Below, piece after piece: positions 17,441 through 23,834 of a DNA stretch of 46,115 nucleotides (position 1 is the first letter of the stretch; each line of letters begins with the position of its first letter). Under the pieces are notes generated by a model, which was not told the origin of the DNA, made no database searches, and was given only the letters and a program-made list of their open reading frames with translations. The stretch lies in contig JAFXTN010000018.1 of assembly GCA_017535785.1 (NCBI GenBank), positions 1-46,115 on the forward strand, in the 5' to 3' direction. This stretch comes from Butyrivibrio sp. (GTDB lineage: Bacteria; Bacillota; Clostridia; Lachnospirales; Lachnospiraceae). The position numbers and the translations under genes are program-made.

Positions 17441-17670
17441 AGAACCTGCGATTACTGCGGCGGAGCTTATTATGTGTTTTCCCAAAATATTTGTTTTCTC
17501 CTCGCAGTGATTTTCATAATCTCAAAAACCCGGGAATGCTTCCTTTCGACGTTGCTCATGGAAGTCAGCATTCCCGGGTTTTATTCGATTTGAAAATCAT
17601 ATTTCTCGTGCGAGAACTGCATATTTTGGAAAATCACACAAATCGCTCCGCCGCAGTAATAGCAGGTTCT
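17441..17670. repeat. 230-bp near-complete palindrome (long-hairpin element)
   Basis: The terminal inverted repeats are 26 bases long with one mismatch (17441-17466 against 17645-17670; they begin AGAACCTGC and end GCGGCGGAGC). The interior arms also pair in blocks: TGTG/TTTTCC, AAAATAT, TTCTC and TGATTTTCA. A perfect 15-bp central stem, AAAACCCGGGAATGC (17525-17539), pairs with 17568-17582. The whole element can fold as one interrupted hairpin. It begins 2 bases after the kinase-like gene's stop. It carries no protein and could be a MITE-like element, an elaborate terminator or a structured RNA. Confidence 0.85.
17524..17583. terminator. Central hairpin of palindrome, bidirectional terminator
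   Basis: A run of A, then ACCCGGGAATGC and TTCC, pairs with GGAA and GCATTCCCGGGT followed by TTTT. A and T flanks on both sides allow termination in either direction, serving the kinase-like gene at 16855 and possibly the lipoprotein gene at 17836. Confidence 0.75.
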
Positions 17671-17724
17671 GCGCAATTAGCGTGCGCACTTTGATTCTAA
17701 ATAGAGCGTGATGTCTCTAATTAA

Positions 17725-17835
17725 TAGTGTGGGATGACTCATAATCCTTTTTATGTGGAAATAGGTCAACTGCTTGGGACCATAGTGATGACTGCAAATC
17801 CAATATTTGCGAAATGAGTCAATCCCAAGCACTAT
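17725..17835. repeat. Second inverted-repeat element, about 111 bp
   Basis: The ends ATAGTG-TGGGA-TGACTCAT (17725-17743) and ATGAGTCAATCCCAAGCACTAT (17814-17835) are inverted repeats that match throughout except for two gaps. A competing perfect 9-bp pair, TGCTTGGGA (17771-17779) with TCCCAAGCA (17823-17831), encloses GCAAAT/ATTTGC. The element ends directly at the stop codon of the minus-strand lipoprotein gene, where it would form the 3' end of that transcript. Confidence 0.6.
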
Positions 17836-18537
17836 TTATGAGAAAATATCAAATGAAACAACAACGCCGTTTTCAATCTTAATTCCAAGTCCCAATCCGG
17901 AACCGATAATTTGGGGGAATTTGCTTGCGAAGTCTTCCTTGCTCATATGCTGGGCAGCTTCCTCACCACCACTTGAAAGGTACTGTGTGTTTGCATCGAT
18001 CGGAAGTGTGTATGTATTGGTTCCAAAATCTATCGTATTCCAATTATCGTCGTACTGGTACACATCACCTTCAATTATGACCGCATTATCGGTAACTGAG
18101 ACACTTTTTACATAACCCGGGGAATATGGGAATGGCTCGGAAACAAGATTTGTTGTATAGGTTCCGTCTTTTAGATTTGCAGTTGCTTGTTTAGATTCTT
18201 CTTTTGCATTATCCTGAGCGGGCTGCTCTGCAGCAGCCTCTTTTGACGCTTGCTCTGTAGCGGCAGTTTCTTTCGATGCCTGTTCTGTGGCAGAAGCTAC
18301 TTCAGATGTCTGAGCAGTGGCAGCTGCGTCCTCCGATGTCTGCTCTGTAGCAGAAGCATCTTCTGAAGTCTGTTCAGTGGCGGCAGCATCCTCCGATGTC
18401 TGTTCAGCAGCGGCAGCCTCTACCGATGACTGTTCTGCAGCGGATGCTTGCTCGTTTACATTGTCAGTATTTGCGTTTTCCCCACATCCTGTTACCATAA
18501 TGGCTACTATAGCCATTGCCAATAATCTTTTTTTCAT
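17836..18537 (-). CDS. Lipoprotein with Ala/Glu/Thr decapeptide repeats
   Basis: A 233-aa surface lipoprotein of unknown function. The start at 18537 has AAAGGAGA 9-10 bases upstream; an upstream in-frame ATG at 18597 overlaps the promoter and is rejected. The signal sequence MKKRLLAMAIVAIMVTGC has its lipidated cysteine at 18. Residues 31-100 are seven 10-residue repeats of the type AATEQTSEDA, a low-complexity spacer. The C-terminal domain of about 120 residues starts LKDGTYTTNLV, contains SVSVTDNAVIIEGDVY, and looks beta-rich and compact. I infer a surface-tethered domain lifted through the wall by the repeat stalk. It is monocistronic with a near-consensus promoter. Confidence 0.85.
   Translation of the reverse strand: MKKRLLAMAIVAIMVTGCGENANTDNVNEQASAAEQSSVEAAAAEQTSEDAAATEQTSEDASATEQTSEDAAATAQTSEVASATEQASKETAATEQASKEAAAEQPAQDNAKEESKQATANLKDGTYTTNLVSEPFPYSPGYVKSVSVTDNAVIIEGDVYQYDDNWNTIDFGTNTYTLPIDANTQYLSSGGEEAAQHMSKEDFASKFPQIIGSGLGLGIKIENGVVVSFDIFS
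18238..18447 (-). repeat. 30-bp tandem repeats in lipoprotein gene
   Basis: Seven degenerate 30-bp units encode the decapeptide (A/S)-A-T-E-Q-(T/A)-S-(E/K)-(D/E)-A. Gln recurs every 10 residues from residue 36 to 96. Copy-number change by slippage is plausible. Confidence 0.85.
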
Positions 18538-18596
18538 TTTATTATGTTCTCCTTTAGATGTTTTGTCGGCGCAGTATCCTGCGACAACAACTACCA

Positions 18597-18624
18597 ATTA
18601 TAAGCCTTTCGAGGACAATGTCAA
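18597..18624 (-). promoter_or_regulatory. Sigma-A promoter of repeat lipoprotein
   Basis: On the minus strand: TTGACA (complement of 18619-18624), 16 bases, then TATAAT (complement of 18597-18602). Both hexamers are consensus. The leader can form a small TTGTCG...CGACAA hairpin at about 18563-18588. Confidence 0.8.
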
Positions 18625-18768
18625 AAGAAACTCATATATTCCCATTTATCCGTAAGATTACTAACGTACTTTTTTCTGCATTTCACCCACCTTTTTTCGC
18701 CACTTACCGCAAATCCAAAGACAGGAATCATATGCTGTTGTATGATGGAATCATGAAAGGGGAAGCGT

Positions 18769-19203
18769 ATGAAAGTAAACGTAATAATATCACCTGAAGT
18801 TCATGAAGCATATGCGGAAATCCATACAGATAAGATGACGGAGGAGATCGGCAGAATAGTTGATATGCTTAGCACAGAGGCGGTACCCGTGACGGCGCGC
18901 GCAGGGGAAGAGCTTGTTGTACTTAGACCCGAAGATATCTATATGGTTCGTGTCGAGAACGGAGATACCGTTATTTACGGTGAAAAGAGATCATTCCGTT
19001 CAGCAAAAAGATTGTATGAACTAGCAAGCCAGCTGGGAAATAAGTTCATGCAGATCTCGAAGTCCACGCTTATAAACCTTTCATACATGGACAGTATTGA
19101 ACCGGGCTTTAGCGGAACTCTTTTGCTAAAACTTAAGAACGGATCAAAGGATTATGTTTCAAGAAAGTATTTACCACAGTTTAAGAGATATCTGGGACTC
19201 TGA
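18769..19203 (+). CDS. LytTR-family DNA-binding regulator
   Basis: A 144-aa single-domain transcription regulator. Residues about 45-140 form the LytTR beta-rich DNA-binding domain (LRPEDIYMVRVENGDTVIYG, then FMQISKSTLINLSYMDSI and VSRKYLPQFKRYL). There is no receiver domain. The ribosome site AAAGGGGAAG precedes the ATG. A DUF3021 membrane protein starts 20 bases downstream. LytTR-DUF3021 pairs (as in streptococcal HdrRM/BrsRM-type systems) typically have the membrane protein restrain the regulator. I infer the same here. Confidence 0.92.
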   Translation: MKVNVIISPEVHEAYAEIHTDKMTEEIGRIVDMLSTEAVPVTARAGEELVVLRPEDIYMVRVENGDTVIYGEKRSFRSAKRLYELASQLGNKFMQISKSTLINLSYMDSIEPGFSGTLLLKLKNGSKDYVSRKYLPQFKRYLGL

Positions 19204-19223
19204 TCTATATAAGGAGAAGCGCT

Positions 19224-19658
19224 ATGAAAGATATGATAAGAGAAATGATAAGAAATACACTGATCGCAGTAGGAATGTCATTTACTATATTTTCCCTTAC
19301 AGCAGCGGGATTTGATATCGGTAACGGCGGAGACTTCGTGCTTCGCGAGTATTCTTTTACAAAGATGGTCATAGGAGCATTGATCATCGGGATCGGCTTT
19401 GGTCTGCCAACTGTAGTCTACTCATCCGAAAAGCTTCCGATGCCTATGAAAGTCCTGATCCACATGGGGATCGGCCTCATAATATACTTCATCGTTGCAA
19501 GTAATGAAGGATGGATGGGAGATGGCAGTTCACCGGTTTTGACAGCCTGCATCGTGATCTGCCAGCTCTTTGTAACGTTCCTTATCTGGCTTATATTCAT
19601 GCTCCATTATCGCAGAGAAGCAAAAAGGATGAATGAGAAGATCCGTGAGCTCAAATAA
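19224..19658 (+). CDS. DUF3021 four-TM membrane protein
   Basis: A 144-aa DUF3021 protein with four hydrophobic helices at about 12-30, 45-66, 73-92 and 104-127 and a charged C-terminal tail (HYRREAKRMNEKIRELK). It probably inhibits or senses for the LytTR regulator encoded 20 bases upstream; this is a family-level expectation and not shown by sequence. AAGGAGA precedes the ATG. No terminator follows clearly, only an A-rich stretch. Confidence 0.9.
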   Translation: MKDMIREMIRNTLIAVGMSFTIFSLTAAGFDIGNGGDFVLREYSFTKMVIGALIIGIGFGLPTVVYSSEKLPMPMKVLIHMGIGLIIYFIVASNEGWMGDGSSPVLTACIVICQLFVTFLIWLIFMLHYRREAKRMNEKIRELK

Positions 19659-19759
19659 ACTGCCACAAAAAATGAAATAAGCAAAACAAAAAATGAAATG
19701 AAAAAGATATGTCTTCTGCCTTATACTGTAAAAAGAGAAAATGATAAAGGGGTACAATT

Positions 19760-20650
19760 ATGGCAGAGAACGCAGGAAATTCAAATGTAATAACCAGAAA
19801 ATACTTGGATTCGCTTCTTATACAGACAAGGTTCATGAACTCGGATTATCCCGATCCGTCTTTTGAACTCTACGGAAAAGAGTTTTCATCTCCGATCATG
19901 ACGGCAGCTCTTTCGCATCTCGATCATTTCATGTTTGAGGGCGCGGCAAAAGAGTATGCTCAGGGCGCAGCAGATTCGGGCCTTCTTACATGGTACGGAA
20001 TGGCGGATGAAAAAGAGATAGAGATGATCCTTTCATGCGGAGCGACTCTTATTGAAGTGATAAAGCCCTATTCTGACAGAGATCTTATTTATAAAAAGAT
20101 CGAGCATGCAAAAGAAAACGGTGTGCTCGCTGTAGGCATTGATATCGATCACGCTTTTTCTCCCGAGGGAGGTCCCGATGAAGTTAGCGGATATACGATG
20201 GCGCCTCTTACAACAGGGGAACTAACGGATATCTGCAGCAGCACCGATCTTCCCGTTATAGTAAAAGGCGTGCTCAGTCTCTACGATACAGAGGAAGCAC
20301 TTAAGGCCGGCGCAAGAGGTATTGTGATATCACATCACAATAACCGCATAGAGTACGCGGTTCCTCCGCTTAAGATCCTTTCGGAGATTGCAAAAGAGAT
20401 TGATAATACGATCCCTATTTTCGTAGACTGCGAGATCAAAACCGGAATGGATGCTTTCAAAGCTATCGCTCTCGGAGCAGACGCTGTCTGTATCGGAAGA
20501 CCTCTTATGACTGCGATAAAAGATAACGGAGCAAAGGGCGTATGCGATTATCTTAAAAAAGCAGAAGCAGAGCTTAAAAAGACAATGGCGTTCACAGGGT
20601 GCAAGTCCATTGCGGATATCAAGAACTACAAGCTGATCACAACGATTTGA
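19760..20650 (+). CDS. FMN-dependent alpha-hydroxy-acid dehydrogenase-like protein
   Basis: A 296-aa protein of the FMN_dh/lactate oxidase superfamily. The TIM-barrel signs are clear: SSPIMTAALSHLDH near the N-terminus, PVIVKGVLS with the FMN-contacting lysine, and ISHHNNR at the position of the usual SNHGGRQ, keeping the catalytic His and Arg. VDCEIKTGMDAFKAIALGADAVCIGRPL is the phosphate-binding end. It is shorter than the usual 350-380 aa at the N-terminus, and the changed active-site loop suggests an unusual substrate. The ribosome site is AAAGGGG. The 74-nt hairpin array lies immediately downstream. Confidence 0.85.
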   Translation: MAENAGNSNVITRKYLDSLLIQTRFMNSDYPDPSFELYGKEFSSPIMTAALSHLDHFMFEGAAKEYAQGAADSGLLTWYGMADEKEIEMILSCGATLIEVIKPYSDRDLIYKKIEHAKENGVLAVGIDIDHAFSPEGGPDEVSGYTMAPLTTGELTDICSSTDLPVIVKGVLSLYDTEEALKAGARGIVISHHNNRIEYAVPPLKILSEIAKEIDNTIPIFVDCEIKTGMDAFKAIALGADAVCIGRPLMTAIKDNGAKGVCDYLKKAEAELKKTMAFTGCKSIADIKNYKLITTI

Positions 20651-20657
20651 GTAAAGC

Positions 20658-20846
20658 CACAGATAAGAACTATGCGATGATGGTTCTTATCTGTGTTTTA
20701 TTGCGATAATACCCAAAAGCCGGTAAAAAAACACAGATAACTGAAGCAGAAGAGGCATTGTTATCTGTGTTTTATTGTAATAATATCTGAAATTCGGTTG
20801 GAAATCACAGATAAATAATTGATAAGGGCTGAATTTATCTGTGATT
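20658..20846. repeat. Three hairpins in exact 74-nt register
   Basis: CACAGATAA begins at 20658, 20732 and 20806, exactly 74 bases apart, and each copy pairs with a TTATCTGTG copy. The stems are: hairpin 1, 13 bp (CACAGATAAGAAC/GTTCTTATCTGTG); hairpin 2, 12 bp (AACACAGATAAC/GTTATCTGTGTT); hairpin 3, 14 bp (AATCACAGATAAAT/ATTTATCTGTGATT). Stem flanks differ between copies but stay paired. Units 1 and 2 are followed by TTTTATTG and ATAATA. The array fills the gap between two convergent genes. The first unit could act as a weak terminator for the dehydrogenase gene. Confidence 0.9.
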
Positions 20847-20890
20847 GAGCACATCCTTTGCATGGAGAGTGCAGTGCCGGAAAAGGAAAT

Positions 20891-21112
20891 TCATTCATTT
20901 TCTCCTTCCGGATCGTATTTAAGTATGTCACCCGGCTCGCATTCAAGCGCTTCGCAGATACCTGCAAGAGTTCCGAAGCGGATCGCATTTACTTTATTAT
21001 TTTTTATCTTGGACAGATTAACGTTGGCAATTCCGACCTTGTCCGCAAGGTCATTAAGAGATACGTGACGTCTTGCCATCATTACATCAAGCTCAAGTAC
21101 GATCTTTCCCAT
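20891..21112 (-). CDS. XRE-family HTH regulator (YozG-like)
   Basis: A 73-aa Cro/CI-type helix-turn-helix protein: ARRHVSLNDLADKVGIANVNLSKIKNNK with recognition helix near 27-38, followed by FGTLAGICEALECEPGDIL. It is single-domain, as usual for the HTH_26 group paired with DUF2975. AGGAGGA precedes the ATG on the minus strand. It follows the DUF2975 gene by 15 bases and shares its promoter. It probably represses that promoter through the AT-rich palindrome at 21788-21816 (inference). Confidence 0.93.
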   Translation of the reverse strand: MGKIVLELDVMMARRHVSLNDLADKVGIANVNLSKIKNNKVNAIRFGTLAGICEALECEPGDILKYDPEGENE

Positions 21113-21127
21113 ATAGCATTCCTCCTT

Positions 21128-21676
21128 TTAAAGTAATCCTTCTACATCCTTCTCAAGCTCTGCACCGTATGCAAAGTACTGAGAAAGACTAAGAGCAACT
21201 AAACCAAATAGGAATTCGCTTGCACTTATATCAATGAAAGCAGATACTCCAAATAGCATTCCGATAACTGTAATAATGATCTTTGCGATAGGAAGAGTAA
21301 TTGCAAGGAATCCGATAGTTCTAACTCTCTTAATGTTCTCGGGAGAGAAAGGTGATCCTGAATCAAGAGCAAAGATCCTATAGATGTTGTGGAAGATCGA
21401 TCCGGAGAGAATAGCAAATATTATCATCATGATACCGAAAACAAATAGTCCCGGAATATTGAACTGCCCGTCTTTAAATAATGCCTGACCTCCTTGATAT
21501 TGAAGCTGAACATTGGTAAATACATTTGAAAAAGTATGAGTAGTGAGCTGCCCTTTAGAAATCATTATAGCAAGTGCAATAAGTGAAATGGCTATAAATC
21601 CTGCTATGGCGAATGAGATTACCTCAATGATATTTGCGAGTGCTGAAGTTACTTTACTTATTGATGTTTTTTTCAT
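21128..21676 (-). CDS. DUF2975 membrane protein
   Basis: A 182-aa protein with four predicted transmembrane helices (about 15-40, 72-94, 118-138, 148-168) and the DUF2975 signature IYRIFALDSGSPFSPENIKRVRTIG between helices 2 and 3, split here as IYRIFALDSGSPF and ENIKRVRTIG. It is the first gene of a two-gene unit with the XRE regulator, an arrangement typical of Firmicutes. GGAGGATAT precedes the ATG. Its function is unknown; a membrane sensor partner for the regulator is the usual guess. Confidence 0.92.
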   Translation of the reverse strand: MKKTSISKVTSALANIIEVISFAIAGFIAISLIALAIMISKGQLTTHTFSNVFTNVQLQYQGGQALFKDGQFNIPGLFVFGIMMIIFAILSGSIFHNIYRIFALDSGSPFSPENIKRVRTIGFLAITLPIAKIIITVIGMLFGVSAFIDISASEFLFGLVALSLSQYFAYGAELEKDVEGLL

Positions 21677-21787
21677 GTTGATATCCTCCCATGTGTGTTA
21701 ATGTAATGTTGTTAGATTGATTTTTCATCTTTCTTGGATGAAGATTTTTGATAAATGTTTTTCGTTGTTTTTTAATTTGTTTTCATT

Positions 21788-21816
21788 AAATATTTAATGT
21801 TTATCGTTAAATATTT
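21788..21816. promoter_or_regulatory. Candidate operator palindrome for XRE regulator
   Basis: AAATATTTAA (21788-21797) and TTAAATATTT (21807-21816) are perfect inverted repeats with a 9-base centre. They touch the -10 element and cover the expected transcription start of the DUF2975-XRE unit, which is a repressor-like position. Confidence 0.5.
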
Positions 21817-21844
21817 TATATCACACGTTCTAAATGTGTGTCAA
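21815..21844 (-). promoter_or_regulatory. Promoter of DUF2975-XRE unit
   Basis: On the minus strand: TTGACA (complement of 21839-21844), an 18-base spacer and TATAAA (complement of 21815-21820). The long AT-rich leader reaches the DUF2975 start at 21676. Confidence 0.7.
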
Positions 21845-21937
21845 CACTTTTTTCAAAAAAATTTTTTTATATAAATAAGCGCACATTTTACGGACCTTGA
21901 TCGTCTATCATTACGAAGGGAGAAAAAGGGGTTATCC

Positions 21938-22390
21938 ATGGATATAGAAAAGTACTATGACAAGATTTACCGCTACTGCTACTACAAAGTAAACAGCAAA
22001 ACCCTGGCGGAAGACCTCACCCAGGAAACTTTCCTTCGTTATATTGGCAGTTTACAGGAGGCAAAAGAGCCGGAGAGATATCTTTATACCATTGCAAGGA
22101 ATCTCTGTATTGATGAGTATAAGAAGAGAAAAGAGACAGAGCTTCCGGATGAAGATATAGACGACGGTTCGGACTTCGAGAACAAGGCAGTTGAGAGGCT
22201 AAGACTTGAAGAGGCGATGAAAAGACTAAGCGATGACGAGAGTGAGATAGTGCAGCTGCGTCTTTTGAATGAGGAGCCTTATTCCGAGATCTGCAAGATC
22301 ATGGGTATATCGAGGTTTGCGGCACACAGGAAACTTGAAACCGCCAAGAAGAAACTAAAAAGTTATCTAGAGAAAGGGGAAATTGTATGA
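21938..22390 (+). CDS. ECF-type RNA polymerase sigma factor
   Basis: A 150-aa sigma-70-family factor. Region 2 covers about 3-70 (YRYCYYKVNSKTLAEDLTQETFLR, shown in parts: KTLAEDLTQETFLR; YLYTIARNLCIDEYKKR). Region 4 covers about 90-145 (VQLRLLNEEPYSEICKIMGISRFAAHRKLE). The linker is acidic. The start follows an AGGGG-type site. CGTCTAT at 21902-21908 resembles an ECF -10 element, but no matching -35 was seen, so autoregulation is only possible. The stop overlaps the next gene by 4 bases (ATGA). The operon continues into an ABC exporter, which it may control. Confidence 0.93.
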   Translation: MDIEKYYDKIYRYCYYKVNSKTLAEDLTQETFLRYIGSLQEAKEPERYLYTIARNLCIDEYKKRKETELPDEDIDDGSDFENKAVERLRLEEAMKRLSDDESEIVQLRLLNEEPYSEICKIMGISRFAAHRKLETAKKKLKSYLEKGEIV

Positions 22391-23142
22391 GAGATAAAGA
22401 ACTTAAAAAGCTGCTCCAAGACAATGTTACGCCCCCGGACTATCTAAAGAAGGATGCTTTTATAAGACAGCACAGATCAAAAGAAATACCGCATGTGAGT
22501 GCATCAAGGCTACTCTTGCAGCAGGCGGGATTCATAAGGAAAAGAGTGTGGATCGCTTCGCTAATTGTGTTGGCATTTATAGCTTTAGATATCATGCTGA
22601 AGATGAGAGATATGTTAAATGTGGGATACACTGCAGATGAACGAGCTTTAAGCGTACTTACTACTGTTTCTTTTTTCATGCCGTTTATCTCTGCTCTTGG
22701 CATGATCGAAGCCTTTAAGGCACAGTTTCACGGAGTCTATGAGCTTGAGCTGGTTACGGTCATTTCCGGTAAAAGAGCTCTTTTTGCAAGATTGGCAGCT
22801 GTGGGAATAATTAATTTCCCGCCAATGATGTTTATAGCAGTGCTGATGAAAGTGACTGTAGGTGTTGAAATTGTTAGAGGAGCGCTGGTGATTCTTATAC
22901 CTTATCTTTTGACCATGATCCTTTGCATGGAGATTGAGCGATTTGAATGGGCCAGAAGAAGTACTTTTTCATTTTTGATACCGGTCTTGCTTGTCACAAT
23001 ACTGGTGAACTTTGAAGTTGGCGATGTGAGCTTTTTGACGCTGAGTGTGAGAGCTCTTTTGATCATATTTGTAGCACTTGTTGCGGTACAGGCTTTTGAA
23101 TTAAAGAAATTTAGCAATATGGAGGATTATGCATGGAACTAA
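22387..23142 (+). CDS. Integral membrane protein, possible anti-sigma or transporter partner
   Basis: A 251-aa protein with a soluble, charged N-terminus of about 50 residues (KELKKLLQDNVTPPDYLKKD) and about six transmembrane helices from residue 57 on. Its position directly after an ECF sigma gene, translationally coupled to it, is where anti-sigma factors usually lie. No zinc-binding HxxxCxxC motif is present. It also overlaps the downstream ABC ATPase by 10 bases, so it could instead be an ABC-2 permease-like subunit. I cannot decide between these. Confidence 0.75.
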   Translation: MRDKELKKLLQDNVTPPDYLKKDAFIRQHRSKEIPHVSASRLLLQQAGFIRKRVWIASLIVLAFIALDIMLKMRDMLNVGYTADERALSVLTTVSFFMPFISALGMIEAFKAQFHGVYELELVTVISGKRALFARLAAVGIINFPPMMFIAVLMKVTVGVEIVRGALVILIPYLLTMILCMEIERFEWARRSTFSFLIPVLLVTILVNFEVGDVSFLTLSVRALLIIFVALVAVQAFELKKFSNMEDYAWN

Positions 23143-23825
23143 AAGTAGATAGGCTGACTAAGCAGTTCAAGAACAAGATCGCTGTGGACAGACTTGATTT
23201 CAAATTGGAAAAAGGCGTAACGGGGCTTCTTGGTGAGAACGGCGCAGGAAAGACCACGCTTATGAGGATGATATGTGGTATCTTAGCGCCCACAAGCGGA
23301 GAGGTGCGCTACGATAACGCTTCTGTTAACTCCGAAGAATACAGGAATATCCTTGGATATCTTCCTCAGGAGTTCGGCTATTATCCCGAGTTTACAGGAA
23401 GAGAGTTCCTTATGTACTTCTGCGCCCTTAAGGGCCTTGATAAGAAGGCTGCCAAGGCTAGGACCGAGGAGCTTCTTGATGTTGTAGGACTCAAAGAAGA
23501 TGCAAAAAAGAAGATCGGAAAGTACTCCGGCGGAATGAAAAGACGTCTCGGCATTGCCCAGGCTCTTATCAACAGACCTGAGCTTCTTGTATTGGATGAG
23601 CCAACAGTGGGGCTTGATCCCAAAGAGAGAGTGCGTTTTAGGAAGCTTATTGAGGAACTTGGAAAGACCACAGTTGTGCTTCTTTCAACCCACATTGTTT
23701 CAGATGTGGAGGATATCGCCGACAGGATTCTCATTATGAAGTCGGGACAGATCATCTGGCAGGGAGACGGTAAAGGTATGGATGGCAAACTCGAAGATTT
23801 TTATCTTGAGAAGATAGAGGAGTAG
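23133..23825 (+). CDS. ABC transporter ATP-binding protein
   Basis: A 230-aa ABC-2-type exporter ATPase. Walker A is GENGAGKTT (about 34-42), the Q-loop is LGYLPQEFG, the signature is YSGGMKRRL, Walker B is LLVLDEPTVGLDP, and the H-loop is LLSTHIVSD. The length is somewhat short but complete. It overlaps the preceding membrane protein by 10 bases and precedes two paralogous permeases, forming a likely three-component exporter. The substrate is unknown; drug, peptide or lipid export is typical. Confidence 0.94.
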   Translation: MELKVDRLTKQFKNKIAVDRLDFKLEKGVTGLLGENGAGKTTLMRMICGILAPTSGEVRYDNASVNSEEYRNILGYLPQEFGYYPEFTGREFLMYFCALKGLDKKAAKARTEELLDVVGLKEDAKKKIGKYSGGMKRRLGIAQALINRPELLVLDEPTVGLDPKERVRFRKLIEELGKTTVVLLSTHIVSDVEDIADRILIMKSGQIIWQGDGKGMDGKLEDFYLEKIEE

Positions 23826-23834
23826 GAGAAGGAT

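Noticed and set aside
17441-17670. Insertion sequence
   Set aside because: There is no transposase frame inside and no clear target-site duplication. It could still be a non-autonomous element, so it is kept as a repeat.
18317-18655. Plus-strand Ala/Ser-rich frame opposite the repeat lipoprotein
   Set aside because: It is a mirror of the 30-bp repeats, has no ribosome site, and conflicts with the well-supported minus-strand lipoprotein and its promoter.
20658-20846. CRISPR array
   Set aside because: Only three units, internally palindromic and diverged repeats, no unique spacers of constant length and no cas genes.
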